Source of the DNA: Peptoniphilus asaccharolyticus DSM 20463
Lineage (GTDB): Bacteria; Bacillota; Clostridia; Tissierellales; Peptoniphilaceae
DNA length: 64,000 nucleotides
Assembly: GCF_900176115.1 (NCBI RefSeq)
Contig: NZ_FWWR01000009.1
Coordinates: forward strand, 682,001 to 746,000
Direction: 5' to 3'
Under the pieces are notes generated by a model, which did no database searches, was not told the origin of the DNA, and worked only from the letters and a program-made list of their open reading frames with translations. This document shows positions 36,912 to 46,179 of the stretch, one piece after another. A program made the translations under genes and the position numbers. The stretch's first letter is position 1. Each line of letters opens with the position of its first letter.

Positions 36912-37814
36912 TTGAAGCTTTCGTCTTTTTTATATTTTGCAAACTTTGGATTAAAAACAATAATTTTTAAGAAAAGAAAACCTATTCTTGGTACTGTGAT
37001 AATTACGGATAAATGTAATTTGAGCTGTAAACACTGTTCAGTAAATAATATCACATCTGTAATTCATCCCTATTCACAAATAAAAAATGAAATGCAAACA
37101 CTCTACAATATGGGAGTGAGGATTTTATTTTTTTGTGGTGGTGAAACTTTTCTTTGGAAAGACTCTGGTAAAAACTTAAGAGATTTAGTAATAGAAGCTA
37201 AGGAAATGGGATTTCTAATAGTAAATGTTGTAACCAATGGAACTTACCCCATTAATTTACCTGAAGCTGATTTAATTCTCTTGAGTTTAGATGGAGATAG
37301 AGAAATTCACAATATTATTAGAGGCGATACTTACGATTTAATTTTGGAAAATATAAAACAATCCCCTTTTAATAATATTTGCCTATATATGGCCATCAAT
37401 AAGATAAACAAAGATACAGTCAGCCACGTTTGCAATGTAGCTAATGAGAATGAAAATATTCGCGCTGTATCTTTTAATTTCCATACACCTTATCCAGATA
37501 CAGAGTATTTAAAATTATTAAAAGATGAAAAATCTAAAATTGCACAAGTTATTTCAGACGAGATTGATAGCGGAAAGCCTATATTTAATTTAAAGGCAGC
37601 TCTTCCTTACTTAGTAGAAAATAGCTTTCCAACTCCTTGTCATCAATGTTTAGTTATTGAAAACGGAAAAATTTCTACATGTGGAAGATGTATTGACGTT
37701 CTAGGTCTTTGCGACAATTGCGGTTATTTTTTCGTAGCTGAATACACTTTATTGTTTAGTGGAAATATAAAAATTATATTTGAAATGTTAAAAACTTATT
37801 TAAAATTTATTTAA
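36912..37814 (+). CDS. Radical SAM protein with SPASM-like Cys-rich C-terminus
   Basis: The radical-SAM motif CNLSCKHC has Cys at residues 35, 39 and 42 in ITDKCNLSCKHCS. The partial TIM barrel follows (FFCGGETFLW, VVTNGTYP, LLSLDGDREIHN). The C-terminus has three CxxC-type pairs (CHQC, CGRC, CDNC) resembling a SPASM/auxiliary iron-sulfur-cluster region. A TTG start 5 bases after GGAGG gives 300 residues. It is followed 9 bases later by a second radical-SAM gene, and the pair are the only plus-strand genes in this part. The substrate is unknown. No peptide precursor gene is visible next to it. Confidence 0.85.
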   Translation: MKLSSFLYFANFGLKTIIFKKRKPILGTVIITDKCNLSCKHCSVNNITSVIHPYSQIKNEMQTLYNMGVRILFFCGGETFLWKDSGKNLRDLVIEAKEMGFLIVNVVTNGTYPINLPEADLILLSLDGDREIHNIIRGDTYDLILENIKQSPFNNICLYMAINKINKDTVSHVCNVANENENIRAVSFNFHTPYPDTEYLKLLKDEKSKIAQVISDEIDSGKPIFNLKAALPYLVENSFPTPCHQCLVIENGKISTCGRCIDVLGLCDNCGYFFVAEYTLLFSGNIKIIFEMLKTYLKFI

Positions 37815-37823
37815 GGAGATAAT

Positions 37824-39068
37824 ATGCTTACAACTCTTGGGAAAATATGGCTAACTCGCTCCACAAAACCATTTAAATTTACAAATGAATACGATTCATT
37901 TTTACCTTATTTGGACTTAGATAGCTTAGGACTATACATTCACATTCCTTTTTGTAAAAAATTATGTAATTTTTGTCCTTATTGTAAGACAGTATATAAC
38001 AAAGAAAAGTGTGATAAATATATTGATTATTTAATAAGAGAAATTGAATTAGTTGGCAAACAGTATCCTACTAAAAAAGATGTAACTACACTTTACTTTG
38101 GAGGTGGAAGCCCTGCTCTTGCGCTTGACAGATTATCTGATATTATAAATGCTATTTCTAAATATTTTTCTATAAGAGATGGTATAGGAATTGAACTACA
38201 TCCAAGTGATGTGAATGTGGACTGTTTGCAGGGATTAAAAAGCATTGGGATTACCAAAATAAGCATAGGAATACAATCTTTCCAAAATAAATTTCAAAAT
38301 ATCCTAGACAGACAAATTGTTGATATAAGTTCTATTTCAACTGTTCTATCAAAAGTAAATTTTGAAACTGTTTCAATGGATTTTATATTTGCTCTTCCTG
38401 GTCAAAATTATTCGGACTTAAAAAATGATATAGATTTGGCATTTGAGATAGGAGCAAACCATGTAGCTCTCTATCCATTTATTGACTTTGACTTCACCAA
38501 GAGCTCTGTTAAGTCTATGAGTAAAAGAGAAAAAAGAAATTTGTATTATTCAATAGATAGCTACCTTACAGAGAAAGGATATTCTAAAAACTCTATCTGG
38601 ACTTTTTCAAAAGATAACTCCAGCTATTCTTCTATGACTAGAGAAAATTATATTGGCTTTGGATGTTCTGCAACAACACTACTAAAAGAACAATTTAAAA
38701 TTAATACTTTCTCTATTAATGAATATATAAATAGAATAGAAAATAATCTATTGCCAACTTCTCTCACAACTAGATTCACATTAAGACAGAGAATGCTCTA
38801 CTATTTATTTTGGACAGCTTACTCTACAAAATTTTCAGAAAAAGACTTTGAAAAATTTTTCAGCTGTTCTTTAAAAAAATATTTTGGATTTGAACTTAAG
38901 CTATCTAAAATATTGGGTTTTATAAAAGAAGATAGTGGAAACTATACTTTAACTCCTAAAGGTGCATTTTATTTTCATCACTATGAAAATTTTTACACTC
39001 TCTCCTATATTGATAAGATGTGGGGAATTATGCGAGAAGAAGCTTTTCCAGAGAAAATTGAACTTTAA
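37824..39068 (+). CDS. HemN/HemW-like radical SAM protein
   Basis: This 414-residue protein of the coproporphyrinogen-III-oxidase-like branch has the four-Cys motif CKKLCNFCPYC at residues 44-54, preceded by LGLYIHIPFC. It also has TLYFGGGSPALA, ISIGIQSFQ and MDFIFALPGQ, and a C-terminal winged-helix HemN_C-like domain (GFIKEDSGNYTLTPKGAFYFHH). Heme chaperone HemW lacks the extra barrel change seen here, and true HemN is usually longer, so the role is open. It probably acts with the radical-SAM protein encoded just upstream. Confidence 0.85.
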   Translation: MLTTLGKIWLTRSTKPFKFTNEYDSFLPYLDLDSLGLYIHIPFCKKLCNFCPYCKTVYNKEKCDKYIDYLIREIELVGKQYPTKKDVTTLYFGGGSPALALDRLSDIINAISKYFSIRDGIGIELHPSDVNVDCLQGLKSIGITKISIGIQSFQNKFQNILDRQIVDISSISTVLSKVNFETVSMDFIFALPGQNYSDLKNDIDLAFEIGANHVALYPFIDFDFTKSSVKSMSKREKRNLYYSIDSYLTEKGYSKNSIWTFSKDNSSYSSMTRENYIGFGCSATTLLKEQFKINTFSINEYINRIENNLLPTSLTTRFTLRQRMLYYLFWTAYSTKFSEKDFEKFFSCSLKKYFGFELKLSKILGFIKEDSGNYTLTPKGAFYFHHYENFYTLSYIDKMWGIMREEAFPEKIEL

Positions 39069-39069
39069 A

Positions 39070-39096
39070 AGGAGCAGTATAATTTACTGCCCCCTT
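39070..39096. terminator. Bidirectional terminator between the radical-SAM pair and the DsrE-like gene
   Basis: Arms GGAGCAGTA and TACTGCCCC (one wobble) around TAATT lie between two converging genes. T-rich sequence is present on both sides. Confidence 0.75.
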
Positions 39097-39101
39097 ATTA
39101 T

Positions 39102-39438
39102 TTAAAATACTAAAACTTCGTACCCATCTTCAATATATTTCGAAACTCCAGCATGCCCGTTCATATCTTGTATCAATTCTAGTCCGTCATTTTTATTATC
39201 TTCTAGCACTTCTAAAGGTTCCGAACAAGCATAACATGCTCCAACTATAGTGCCATTTTCTTTTAAAGCTAAGTATAGTGGATTTTTTTCTGCTTCAAGT
39301 TCTTTTGGCAAAGCTACTGATTGCCCTTCCAATACAATCTTTACTTCATTTCCATTTTCTTTTAACTGTTTGGCATTCATAAGAGCATGTAAAAACACAT
39401 CTTTTGCCTTCCATTGTATAAATTAAAATCTTTTTCAT
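39102..39438 (-). pseudogene. DsrE-family protein, frameshifted near the N-terminus
   Basis: The body (VFLHALMNAKQLKENGNEVKIVLEG, then GACYACSEPLEVLEDN and GLELIQDMNGHAGVSKYIEDGYEVLVF) is a DsrE/F-like small protein. Its N-terminus is in another frame: an ATG at 39438 behind AAAGGA opens MKKILIYTMEGK and then loses the frame between about 39400 and 39425. One added or lost base would give a complete protein of about 112 residues. This is either a real inactivation or a sequence error. Confidence 0.75.
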
Positions 39439-39512
39439 AAATATTCCTTTATCAACCTAATTTCCAATTTAAAACTTGTTTCTCTATTTACTACTTTAAA
39501 TCTGTTATATCC

Positions 39513-39548
39513 TAAAAAATAAAGCCAACACTTTTAAAGTGTTAGCTT
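39513..39548 (-). terminator. Terminator after the DUF1275 gene
   Basis: On the minus strand, arms AAGCTAACACTT and AAGTGTTGGCTT are followed by TATTTTTTAG. Confidence 0.85.
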
Positions 39549-39570
39549 ATCAAATCAGTTATTATAGATT

Positions 39571-40262
39571 TCATTTAGTGTTTATTAAATGAATTTGGTT
39601 ATATTTTCTCAGATAGAAGTAATATAGACCACATAGTAAGTACAAAATTCCTATTACACTCAGCGGATAGTCAAATACCTCTAAAACAACATATCCAACA
39701 ATCCCACCAATTATAAAAAATAAAATAGATAATATATAAAATTTAACTTTCCAAAACTCTGTTCTTTCGCCTCTTATGTACGAACCTAAAGCAAATCCTG
39801 CATCAGTTAAATATCCGGTTACATGACTTGTTCTAATAAGTGTGCCTTTGTATTTTATAAACATACCGTTTTGCATACCTATCAATAGCGAAAGTAAAAA
39901 TAATCTACATGAATCAAGATCTAAAAATTCAGTTACCATTAAAGCGAATCCACCAACTATAAGAGAAAACCCATATCTCTTTTTGGGGGTTCTTATCTTG
40001 TCATAATATAAAATACCTGATAGAGCTGAACCCACAAAAAAACTACCTAGTAAAACAAATAGTCTATATGGGATATCAACATTTTCGTATAAACTTATAG
40101 CTATTTCACTAGAGTTTCCAGTGTGATGTGTTATTGGAGTTCCCAACTCTTTTATTGCGTATACATTAATCGCACCTGTAAGTATAGTCATCCAATATAT
40201 CCATGTTATAAATCTATAGTTAGCAATCTCATGTGCTTTTGCTGATTGTAGCTTTTTTTCAT
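39571..40262 (-). pseudogene. DUF1275 (YoaK-like) membrane protein, off-frame at an A7 tract
   Basis: This membrane protein has about six segments, with TGAINVYAIKELGTPITHHTGN and IRTSHVTGYLTDAGFALGSY as DUF1275 hallmarks. The frame is open from ATG 40191, which lacks a ribosome-binding site. The well-placed start (ATG at 40262, AGAGGAG 4 bases upstream) is directly followed by seven A and then terminates after 18 codons. With eight A the frame runs through (MKKKLQSAKAHEIANYRFIT and on) to give a 230-residue protein of normal size. It could be a phase-variable gene switched off, or a homopolymer error. DUF1275 proteins have no firm function. Confidence 0.8.
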
Positions 40263-40352
40263 AAATCTCCTCTATTGTTTATATTAGTTAACTCTATATA
40301 TTAAATTTAATTTATTTAAGCGTATTTCACAAGACAAAATACAAACTAAAAT

Positions 40353-40380
40353 AAAAAAAGAGCAGATAATTTCTGCTCCT
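40353..40380 (-). terminator. Terminator after pepA
   Basis: Arms GAGCAGA and TCTGCTC with a 5-base loop are followed by seven T on the minus strand. Confidence 0.9.
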
Positions 40381-40394
40381 TAGTAAATTTTTAT

Positions 40395-41822
40395 TTAGCA
40401 CTCCTTCATAGGATTTAATAATTGGTAAAGAGTCTTTACATGCACTCCTGTTGCTCTCTCTGGAAGATACCCGTTCGCCTTTGAAAGGTATGCTGTTCCA
40501 GCTATATCCATGTGAATCCATGGAGTATCTCCATCTACAAAACACTCTACAAATTGTCCCGCTGTTATAGAACCACCGTAGCGTCCTCCTGTATTCTTTA
40601 AATCAGCAACTTTTGATTCAAATAATTTTTTATAAGCTGGGTCATTAGGTAGTTCCCAAATTTTTTCTCCAGCATTTTTCGCACTTACTTTTACTTCTTC
40701 TAAGAATTCTTTGTTATTTGTAAGAACTCCTGTATATTCTTCTCCTAAAGCTACCAATACAGCTCCAGTAAGTGTTGCTAAATCTATAACTCTATCCACT
40801 TTTAGTTCACTTGTTGCGAAGTAAACTGCATCTGCAAGTGTAAGTCTACCTTCAGCATCTGTATTTTCAACTTCAATTGTCTTTCCTGCCATAGAAGAAA
40901 TTACATCACCAGTCTTATATGCATGGCCTGATATTAAGTTTTCACAAGCTGCAACTACCCCAACCACATTAACTTTAGCCTTTGATCTTGCTATTGCCAT
41001 CATAGTCCCTATAACAGTAGCAGCCCCACCCATGTCTGAGTGCATACTTACCATACTTGGAGCCGGTTTTATAGAATATCCACCACTATCGTAAGTGATA
41101 CCCTTTCCTACAAGTCCTGTTCTAAACTTAGATCTTGGGTCTCCAGTGTATTCCATAATTATAAACCTTGGGTCATTATCTGAACCCATTGCAACTGACA
41201 TGAATGCATCCATGCCCATATCTTCTATCTCTTCTTTTCCAAATACAGTTACTTTCACTCCCAATGGAGATAGATTAGTCTTAACTGAAGTTGCTAAAAA
41301 GTCAGGTGTCATTACATTTGCAGTTTCATTACATAATTCACGTGCAAAGAAAACTCCATTCATTTGGTTTTCGATGTATTTTAATCCTTCTTCCAACTTT
41401 CCTTCAGGTCTTATAAAAGGTGTGTAGTTAACTTCTAATTCAAACTCTTCTTCTTTTGAAGATTTTTTTGTAAAGTTGTAGCTTGCTTGACAAAGCCCTT
41501 CATAAACCGCCATCATAGTTTTTCTATGGCATATTCCAAAATCTTCCATTTCAAAAGAAACTACATTTTCTTTGTTTTTCTTTAAGCTTTTATATAGGTT
41601 AAAAGTTGCCAACTTGATACTTTCTTCATCTAATTTGCTTTTCTCACCAAGTCCAACTAAAAAAGAACTATCTGATTCTAAATTTGGAAAATAAACTACT
41701 TCCCCTACTTTACTTTCAAATCCGTGTTCATTCGCCCATTTTACTAAAGGTAAATCTTTTGATACATCAGAAAAAGAAAATATAACTTTTGCTCCGTCTT
41801 TTTTGTCTAAATTAAATTTCAT
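40395..41822 (-). CDS. pepA: Leucyl aminopeptidase (M17 family)
   Basis: This cytosolic dinuclear metallopeptidase removes N-terminal residues from peptides. M17 signatures are clear: VGKGITYDSGGYSIKP (metal Lys/Asp), MHSDMGGAATVIG, the NTDAEGRLTLADAV octapeptide region and IDLATLTGA. It is 475 residues long with the N-terminal macro-like domain. AAAGGAAATAG precedes the start. It is a stand-alone gene, fitting a peptide-fermenting anaerobe. Confidence 0.95.
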   Translation of the reverse strand: MKFNLDKKDGAKVIFSFSDVSKDLPLVKWANEHGFESKVGEVVYFPNLESDSSFLVGLGEKSKLDEESIKLATFNLYKSLKKNKENVVSFEMEDFGICHRKTMMAVYEGLCQASYNFTKKSSKEEEFELEVNYTPFIRPEGKLEEGLKYIENQMNGVFFARELCNETANVMTPDFLATSVKTNLSPLGVKVTVFGKEEIEDMGMDAFMSVAMGSDNDPRFIIMEYTGDPRSKFRTGLVGKGITYDSGGYSIKPAPSMVSMHSDMGGAATVIGTMMAIARSKAKVNVVGVVAACENLISGHAYKTGDVISSMAGKTIEVENTDAEGRLTLADAVYFATSELKVDRVIDLATLTGAVLVALGEEYTGVLTNNKEFLEEVKVSAKNAGEKIWELPNDPAYKKLFESKVADLKNTGGRYGGSITAGQFVECFVDGDTPWIHMDIAGTAYLSKANGYLPERATGVHVKTLYQLLNPMKEC

Positions 41823-41911
41823 ATCTATTTCCTTTCTTATTACTTTTACTCTTAATCTTATTATATCCTAATTAATTAAAGTTAAACAACAATGCTAAAC
41901 TTAATTACCCA

Positions 41912-42403
41912 TCAAAGTTTAAACTTTAATTCAGATAAGTTTGATACACTGTCCTCTCCAAAATTTATTCCATAAAACTTCAAATTACAACTTTTAGCGA
42001 ACTCTAAATCTGATTTAGAATCGCCACAATAAAACGACTTTTCCAAATTTATATCTGGATATTTTCTCAAAGCTTGCTCTAACATCCCCGTCTTAGGTTT
42101 GCAACAATCACAATTTTCACTTTTAGAATGCGGGCAGAAAAATATGTCCAATATCTCCACTCCATTATCATTCAATTTCTTCAATAATTTGCTCGTAAAA
42201 TCTTCATATTGCTTTAAACTTATTATCTCATCACCTATTAAATATTGATTGGTTATAATAATTATTTTATATCCCATATAAATTAAGGCTCTCATCCCTT
42301 CAATTGCCCTATCTAAAATAATAGGCTCTTTGATATTTTTCCATTCTTCATCAGGATAATCTAAGTTTATAGTACCATCTCTGTCTAAAAAAGCTATTTT
42401 CAT
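41912..42403 (-). CDS. HAD-IIIA family phosphatase (GmhB/histidinol-phosphatase-like)
   Basis: This protein has 163 residues. The HAD motif I is FLDRDGTIN (residues 5-13), motif II IIITNQYLIG, and motif IV region FYCGDSKSDLEFAKS. CPHSKSENCDCCKPKTGM holds the zinc-loop Cys/His typical of D-glycero-manno-heptose-1,7-bisphosphate phosphatase (GmhB). As no heptose genes are seen, the substrate is uncertain. Confidence 0.85.
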   Translation of the reverse strand: MKIAFLDRDGTINLDYPDEEWKNIKEPIILDRAIEGMRALIYMGYKIIIITNQYLIGDEIISLKQYEDFTSKLLKKLNDNGVEILDIFFCPHSKSENCDCCKPKTGMLEQALRKYPDINLEKSFYCGDSKSDLEFAKSCNLKFYGINFGEDSVSNLSELKFKL

Positions 42404-42464
42404 TTCTCACCTGCAAATTCCTATAAATGTTAAGTTAAATATATCATATAAACTTAATTTAGGT

Positions 42465-42498
42465 ATAAAAATAACGTAAGAACTCGTCTTACGTTACT
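42465..42498 (-). terminator. Terminator after the serC-serA-DUF1015 operon
   Basis: Perfect 10-bp arms TAACGTAAGA and TCTTACGTTA with a 5-base loop are followed by a T-rich run on the minus strand. Confidence 0.9.
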
Positions 42499-42502
42499 TA
42501 AT

Positions 42503-43735
42503 TTATTTTAATTCATGTATGAACAATCCAGAACGTGGTTTTGGTTCAAACCAAGTTGACTTCGGTGGCATTACTTCTCCTAAATCTGCAACTGTCATCA
42601 ATTCTTCCAAAGATGTAGGATAAAGAGCAAATGCTACTTTCATATCTTCATGCACTCTTCTCTCCAACTCTTTTAGACCTCTTACACCGCCGATAAAATC
42701 AATTCTATCATCAGTTCTTGGGTCTTTAATGCCAAGTATTTTTTCTAAAATATTGTTTTGAAGAATAGATACATCTAAGTTTTCTATGACACTTGTGTTT
42801 GCTTTTTGATTTTTTAAATTTAGTCTGTACCAATTATTTTCTAAATACATTCCAAATTCACTTTTTTGATTTGGAGCAAATTCGCCATCTACAAATTCTA
42901 CATCAAAGTCTTTTTCTATTTCAGCTATAAATTCTTCTGCTGACAAACCATTTAAGTCTTTTACTACTCTGTTGTAGTCATATATTTTAACTTGACTCTT
43001 AGGATATAGAATTGACATAAAGAAGTTAAATTCTTCTTCTCCGTTATAGTTAGGAGTTTCTCTTCTTCTCATCTCTGCAACTCTTGCCGCAGAAGCTACT
43101 CTATGATGTCCATCAGCAATATATAAATTCTCTATATTCTTAAACTCTGTCTCTAACTTTTGAATAGTCTCCTCTTCGTCGATAGTCCAGACTCTGTGAA
43201 TTACATTATCTGCTGATTTGAAATTTATCTCAGGTTCAGTATTTTGTATAGCTTCTAAGATTGAATTTATCTCTTCGCTATCTTCATAAGTTAAAAATAT
43301 CGGTCCTGTGTTGGCATCTAAGACATCTATGTGTTTAATTCTGTCTTCCTCTTTACTTTGCCTTGTCTTTTCGTGTTTTTTTATAGTGCCGTCTAAGTAT
43401 TCATCTATAGCTGTGCAACACACGAGCCCAAGTTGGCTTCTTCCTTCAAAAGTTAGTTCATATAGATATAAATTTGACTTAATATCTTTTACTAAGCTAT
43501 TTTCTTTCATCTCATCAAAATTTTCTTTAGCTCTTTTATAAACCTCTTGAGATTTTTCATCAGTCCCAACAGGTAATGTTGCTATAGGGCTATCAACTTT
43601 TAAAAAGCTATAAGGCTCTTTTTCTATTTCCACTCTAGCTTCTTCTGTGTTGTAAACATCGTATGGAAGTGCCGCCACTCTACTTGCCAATTCATTTATA
43701 GGACGAATAGCACTAAATCTTTTAATTTGTACCAT
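42503..43735 (-). CDS. DUF1015 family protein
   Basis: This 410-residue member of the DUF1015 (SpoOJ/ParA/ParB/RepB-named) family has FSAIRPINELASRVAALPYDVYN at the start, HEKTRQSKEEDRIKHIDVL, YIADGHHRVASAARVAEM, DPRTDDRIDFIGG and MPPKSTWFEPKPRSGLFIH at the end. It is regularly linked to serA and serC in anaerobic Firmicutes. Here it is the third gene, 9 bases after serA, suggesting a role tied to serine metabolism, which is inferred from context only. Confidence 0.9.
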   Translation of the reverse strand: MVQIKRFSAIRPINELASRVAALPYDVYNTEEARVEIEKEPYSFLKVDSPIATLPVGTDEKSQEVYKRAKENFDEMKENSLVKDIKSNLYLYELTFEGRSQLGLVCCTAIDEYLDGTIKKHEKTRQSKEEDRIKHIDVLDANTGPIFLTYEDSEEINSILEAIQNTEPEINFKSADNVIHRVWTIDEEETIQKLETEFKNIENLYIADGHHRVASAARVAEMRRRETPNYNGEEEFNFFMSILYPKSQVKIYDYNRVVKDLNGLSAEEFIAEIEKDFDVEFVDGEFAPNQKSEFGMYLENNWYRLNLKNQKANTSVIENLDVSILQNNILEKILGIKDPRTDDRIDFIGGVRGLKELERRVHEDMKVAFALYPTSLEELMTVADLGEVMPPKSTWFEPKPRSGLFIHELK

Positions 43736-43744
43736 AATTCCCTC

Positions 43745-44911
43745 CTACTTCATAAAACGAACTCTTACTACGCCATCTATGCCATTTAGTTTTTCTTTCA
43801 AACCTTCGTTCACTTCACTATCAATGTCAATCATAGTGTATGCCCAATCGCCTTTGTGACGGTTTAAAAGATTTGCTATATTAATTCCCTCTTCGGCAAG
43901 TATGGCTGTTATTTGACCAATCATATTTGGAATATTTCTGTGGTTTACAGTAATTCTATTGACTGAATTACAAACTCCCATATCACAATCTGGGAAGTTT
44001 ACTGAATTTTTAATATTTCCAAATGATAAATATTCCATCATTTCATTCACAACCATTACGGCTGAATTCTCTTCACTTTCAGGAGTTGATGCCCCTAAAT
44101 GAGGAATATTTATAGTGTTTGGTAGTTCAAGGCTTTCTTTATCCGGAAAATCCACTATATATTTAGCAACTTTTCCACTTTCCAAAGCTTCTCTTAGTGC
44201 CTCTATATCCACTAATCCGCCTCTCGCTATATTTATAATTCTAATGCCATCTTTTGCTATATTTATAAGTTCTCTGTTTATGAAATTTTCAGTGTCTTTT
44301 GTCTTAGGTATATGAATAGTAACATAGTCACAATTTTTAAAAATATCTCTAACTTCTGTCACATAATTTACTTTTGAATTTAGGTGTAGTGCATTCTTTA
44401 AAGAAATAAATGGATCGTGGCCATATACTTGCATCCCCATATTAATTCCTGTTTCAGCAACCAACTGCCCTGTGGCTCCAAGACCTATGACGCCAAGTTT
44501 TTTACCATATAGTTCAGGCCCTACAAATTCTTTTTTGCCAGTCTCAACTAATTTATCGATTCCATCTTGACCTTTTAAAGTCTTAGTCCATTCTATTCCT
44601 TCAACCACTTTTCTTGATGCTAAAAGTAGCGCCATAAGTGTAAGCTCTTTTACTGCATTTGCATTCCCACCTGGAGCATTGCATACAACAATTCCCTTTT
44701 CAGAGCATTTTTCAATCGGAATATTGTTTACTCCAGCACCTGCTCTTCCAACATATAGTGTCTTAGGTGAAAAATCATAATCATGCATCTCTGCACTTCT
44801 AACTAAAATTCCAACCGGTTCGTTCTCTTCTTCTATCAAGAAATTATCTGCCAACAAATTTAAAGCTTTCTTAGAAATATTATTTATTATTTTTATTGTG
44901 TAGTTTTTCAT
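43745..44911 (-). CDS. serA: D-3-phosphoglycerate dehydrogenase
   Basis: SerA is the NAD-dependent first enzyme of serine synthesis. The Rossmann loop GVIGLGATGQLVAE is at about residue 145-158. The catalytic Arg is in INIARGGLVD and the His in IPHLGASTPESEENSA. A C-terminal ACT domain (ITVNHRNIPNMIGQITAIL) could allow serine feedback. The 388-residue length is the short type without the intervening domain. It follows serC by 12 bases. Confidence 0.93.
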   Translation of the reverse strand: MKNYTIKIINNISKKALNLLADNFLIEEENEPVGILVRSAEMHDYDFSPKTLYVGRAGAGVNNIPIEKCSEKGIVVCNAPGGNANAVKELTLMALLLASRKVVEGIEWTKTLKGQDGIDKLVETGKKEFVGPELYGKKLGVIGLGATGQLVAETGINMGMQVYGHDPFISLKNALHLNSKVNYVTEVRDIFKNCDYVTIHIPKTKDTENFINRELINIAKDGIRIINIARGGLVDIEALREALESGKVAKYIVDFPDKESLELPNTINIPHLGASTPESEENSAVMVVNEMMEYLSFGNIKNSVNFPDCDMGVCNSVNRITVNHRNIPNMIGQITAILAEEGINIANLLNRHKGDWAYTMIDIDSEVNEGLKEKLNGIDGVVRVRFMK

Positions 44912-44923
44912 ATTTTACCTCCA

Positions 44924-46009
44924 TTAACGGTTTGCTATTTCGAATTCCTTCATGAATTCAACCAATCTCTCTACGCCTTCTTTTGGCATAGCATTGTAGA
45001 TACTTGCTCGCATACCACCAATGGAACGGTGCCCTTTTAAATTTTCAAAACCTTTTGCTTTCGCTTCTTTTACAAATTGTGCGTCTAAGTCTTTATTGCC
45101 TGTAACAAATACAACATTCATAAGAGAACGGTCCTTTGGCTCTATAGGATTTTGGAAAAGTTTGCTATTGTCTATAAAATCATAGATTAACTTAGCTTTT
45201 TCTTTGTTTCTCTTTTCCATTTCCTTTACTCCGCCATTTTCCTTAACCCATTGAGCTACAAGTCCTGAAATATATATGTTGTAGCATGGCGGTGTATTAT
45301 ACATTGAATCTTTTTCTAAATGAGTTTGATAATTTAACATAGTAGGAGTTATAGCTTGCGCATTTCCAGCTAAATTCTTTTTCATAGCCACAAGAGTTAC
45401 TCCGCTCGGCCCAATATTTTTTTGAGCCCCTGCAAATATTAAATCAAATTTTTTCATGTCATATTCTTCTGATAAGATGTTAGATGACATATCCGCAACT
45501 ATAGGCACATTGATTTTCTCTATAGTTTCAGGACGTATTCTCGTTCCATATATTGTGTTGTTAGTACAAACATAAAGGAATTTTACATCTTTTCTTATCT
45601 CATCTTCTACTATCTCTTGAATATAACTGAAATTCTTATCGCTTGAAGAAGCCAACACCTTCACATCTGCATATCTCTTTGCCTCTTCATAAGCTTTTTT
45701 AGCCCATGAACCAGTTACCAAATAGTCTGCTTTTTCATTTTCTGCGAGTAGATTTAACGGAATCATTGCAAATTGAGTATGTCCTCCACCTTGTAAAAAT
45801 AAAATTTCATACTCATCGTCCAATCCCATAAGTTCTTTGAATGTGTTCTTAGCTTCCTCTTGTATTTGTTCATAGGAGGATGATCTATGACTCATTTCCA
45901 TAACTGACATTCCACTACCATTGCAATTTAACATTTCTTTTGCTGCTTTTTCTAGAACTTCTACAGGTAACATAGAAGGTCCAGCTGAAAAATTTAATAC
46001 CCTATTCAT
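44924..46009 (-). CDS. serC: Phosphoserine aminotransferase
   Basis: This PLP enzyme converts 3-phosphohydroxypyruvate to phosphoserine. It has NFSAGPSMLPVEVLEKA at the N-terminus, FLQGGGHTQFAMIP, the Schiff-base Lys in IFAGAQKNIGPSGVTLV and GHRSIGGMRASIYNAMP near the end. It has 361 residues. It is first in the operon behind AAGGAGG. No serB-type phosphatase is in the cluster, so phosphoserine dephosphorylation must be encoded elsewhere. Confidence 0.97.
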   Translation of the reverse strand: MNRVLNFSAGPSMLPVEVLEKAAKEMLNCNGSGMSVMEMSHRSSSYEQIQEEAKNTFKELMGLDDEYEILFLQGGGHTQFAMIPLNLLAENEKADYLVTGSWAKKAYEEAKRYADVKVLASSSDKNFSYIQEIVEDEIRKDVKFLYVCTNNTIYGTRIRPETIEKINVPIVADMSSNILSEEYDMKKFDLIFAGAQKNIGPSGVTLVAMKKNLAGNAQAITPTMLNYQTHLEKDSMYNTPPCYNIYISGLVAQWVKENGGVKEMEKRNKEKAKLIYDFIDNSKLFQNPIEPKDRSLMNVVFVTGNKDLDAQFVKEAKAKGFENLKGHRSIGGMRASIYNAMPKEGVERLVEFMKEFEIANR

Positions 46010-46077
46010 AGTTTATCCTCCTTAAAAAATAATTATTTACTGCAATAAACTTATTCTCGTTTAAATGCTTAGTAGAG

Positions 46078-46106
46078 ATTTTACTATGCTATAGAATATA
46101 GTGCAA
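46078..46106 (-). promoter_or_regulatory. Promoter of serC-serA-DUF1015
   Basis: -35 TTGCAC (46101-46106) and -10 TAAAAT (46078-46083) are 17 bases apart, about 70 bases before serC. The leader is too short for a T-box. Confidence 0.7.
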
Positions 46107-46142
46107 CAAGATTTTTTATGATATCGTTACCAATTTTAATAA

Positions 46143-46170
46143 TAAAAAAGAGCATGCTAAGCACACTCTT
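46143..46170 (-). terminator. Terminator after the amine-oxidase-like-domain gene
   Basis: Minus-strand arms AGAGTGTGC and GCATGCTCT (two wobble pairs) with a TTA loop are followed by six T. Confidence 0.8.
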
Positions 46171-46179
46171 CACAAAACA

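Noticed and set aside
46010-46179. Possible T-box or other riboswitch before serC
   Set aside because: Only about 70 bases lie between the promoter and serC. There is no T-box sequence and no terminator/antiterminator pair.
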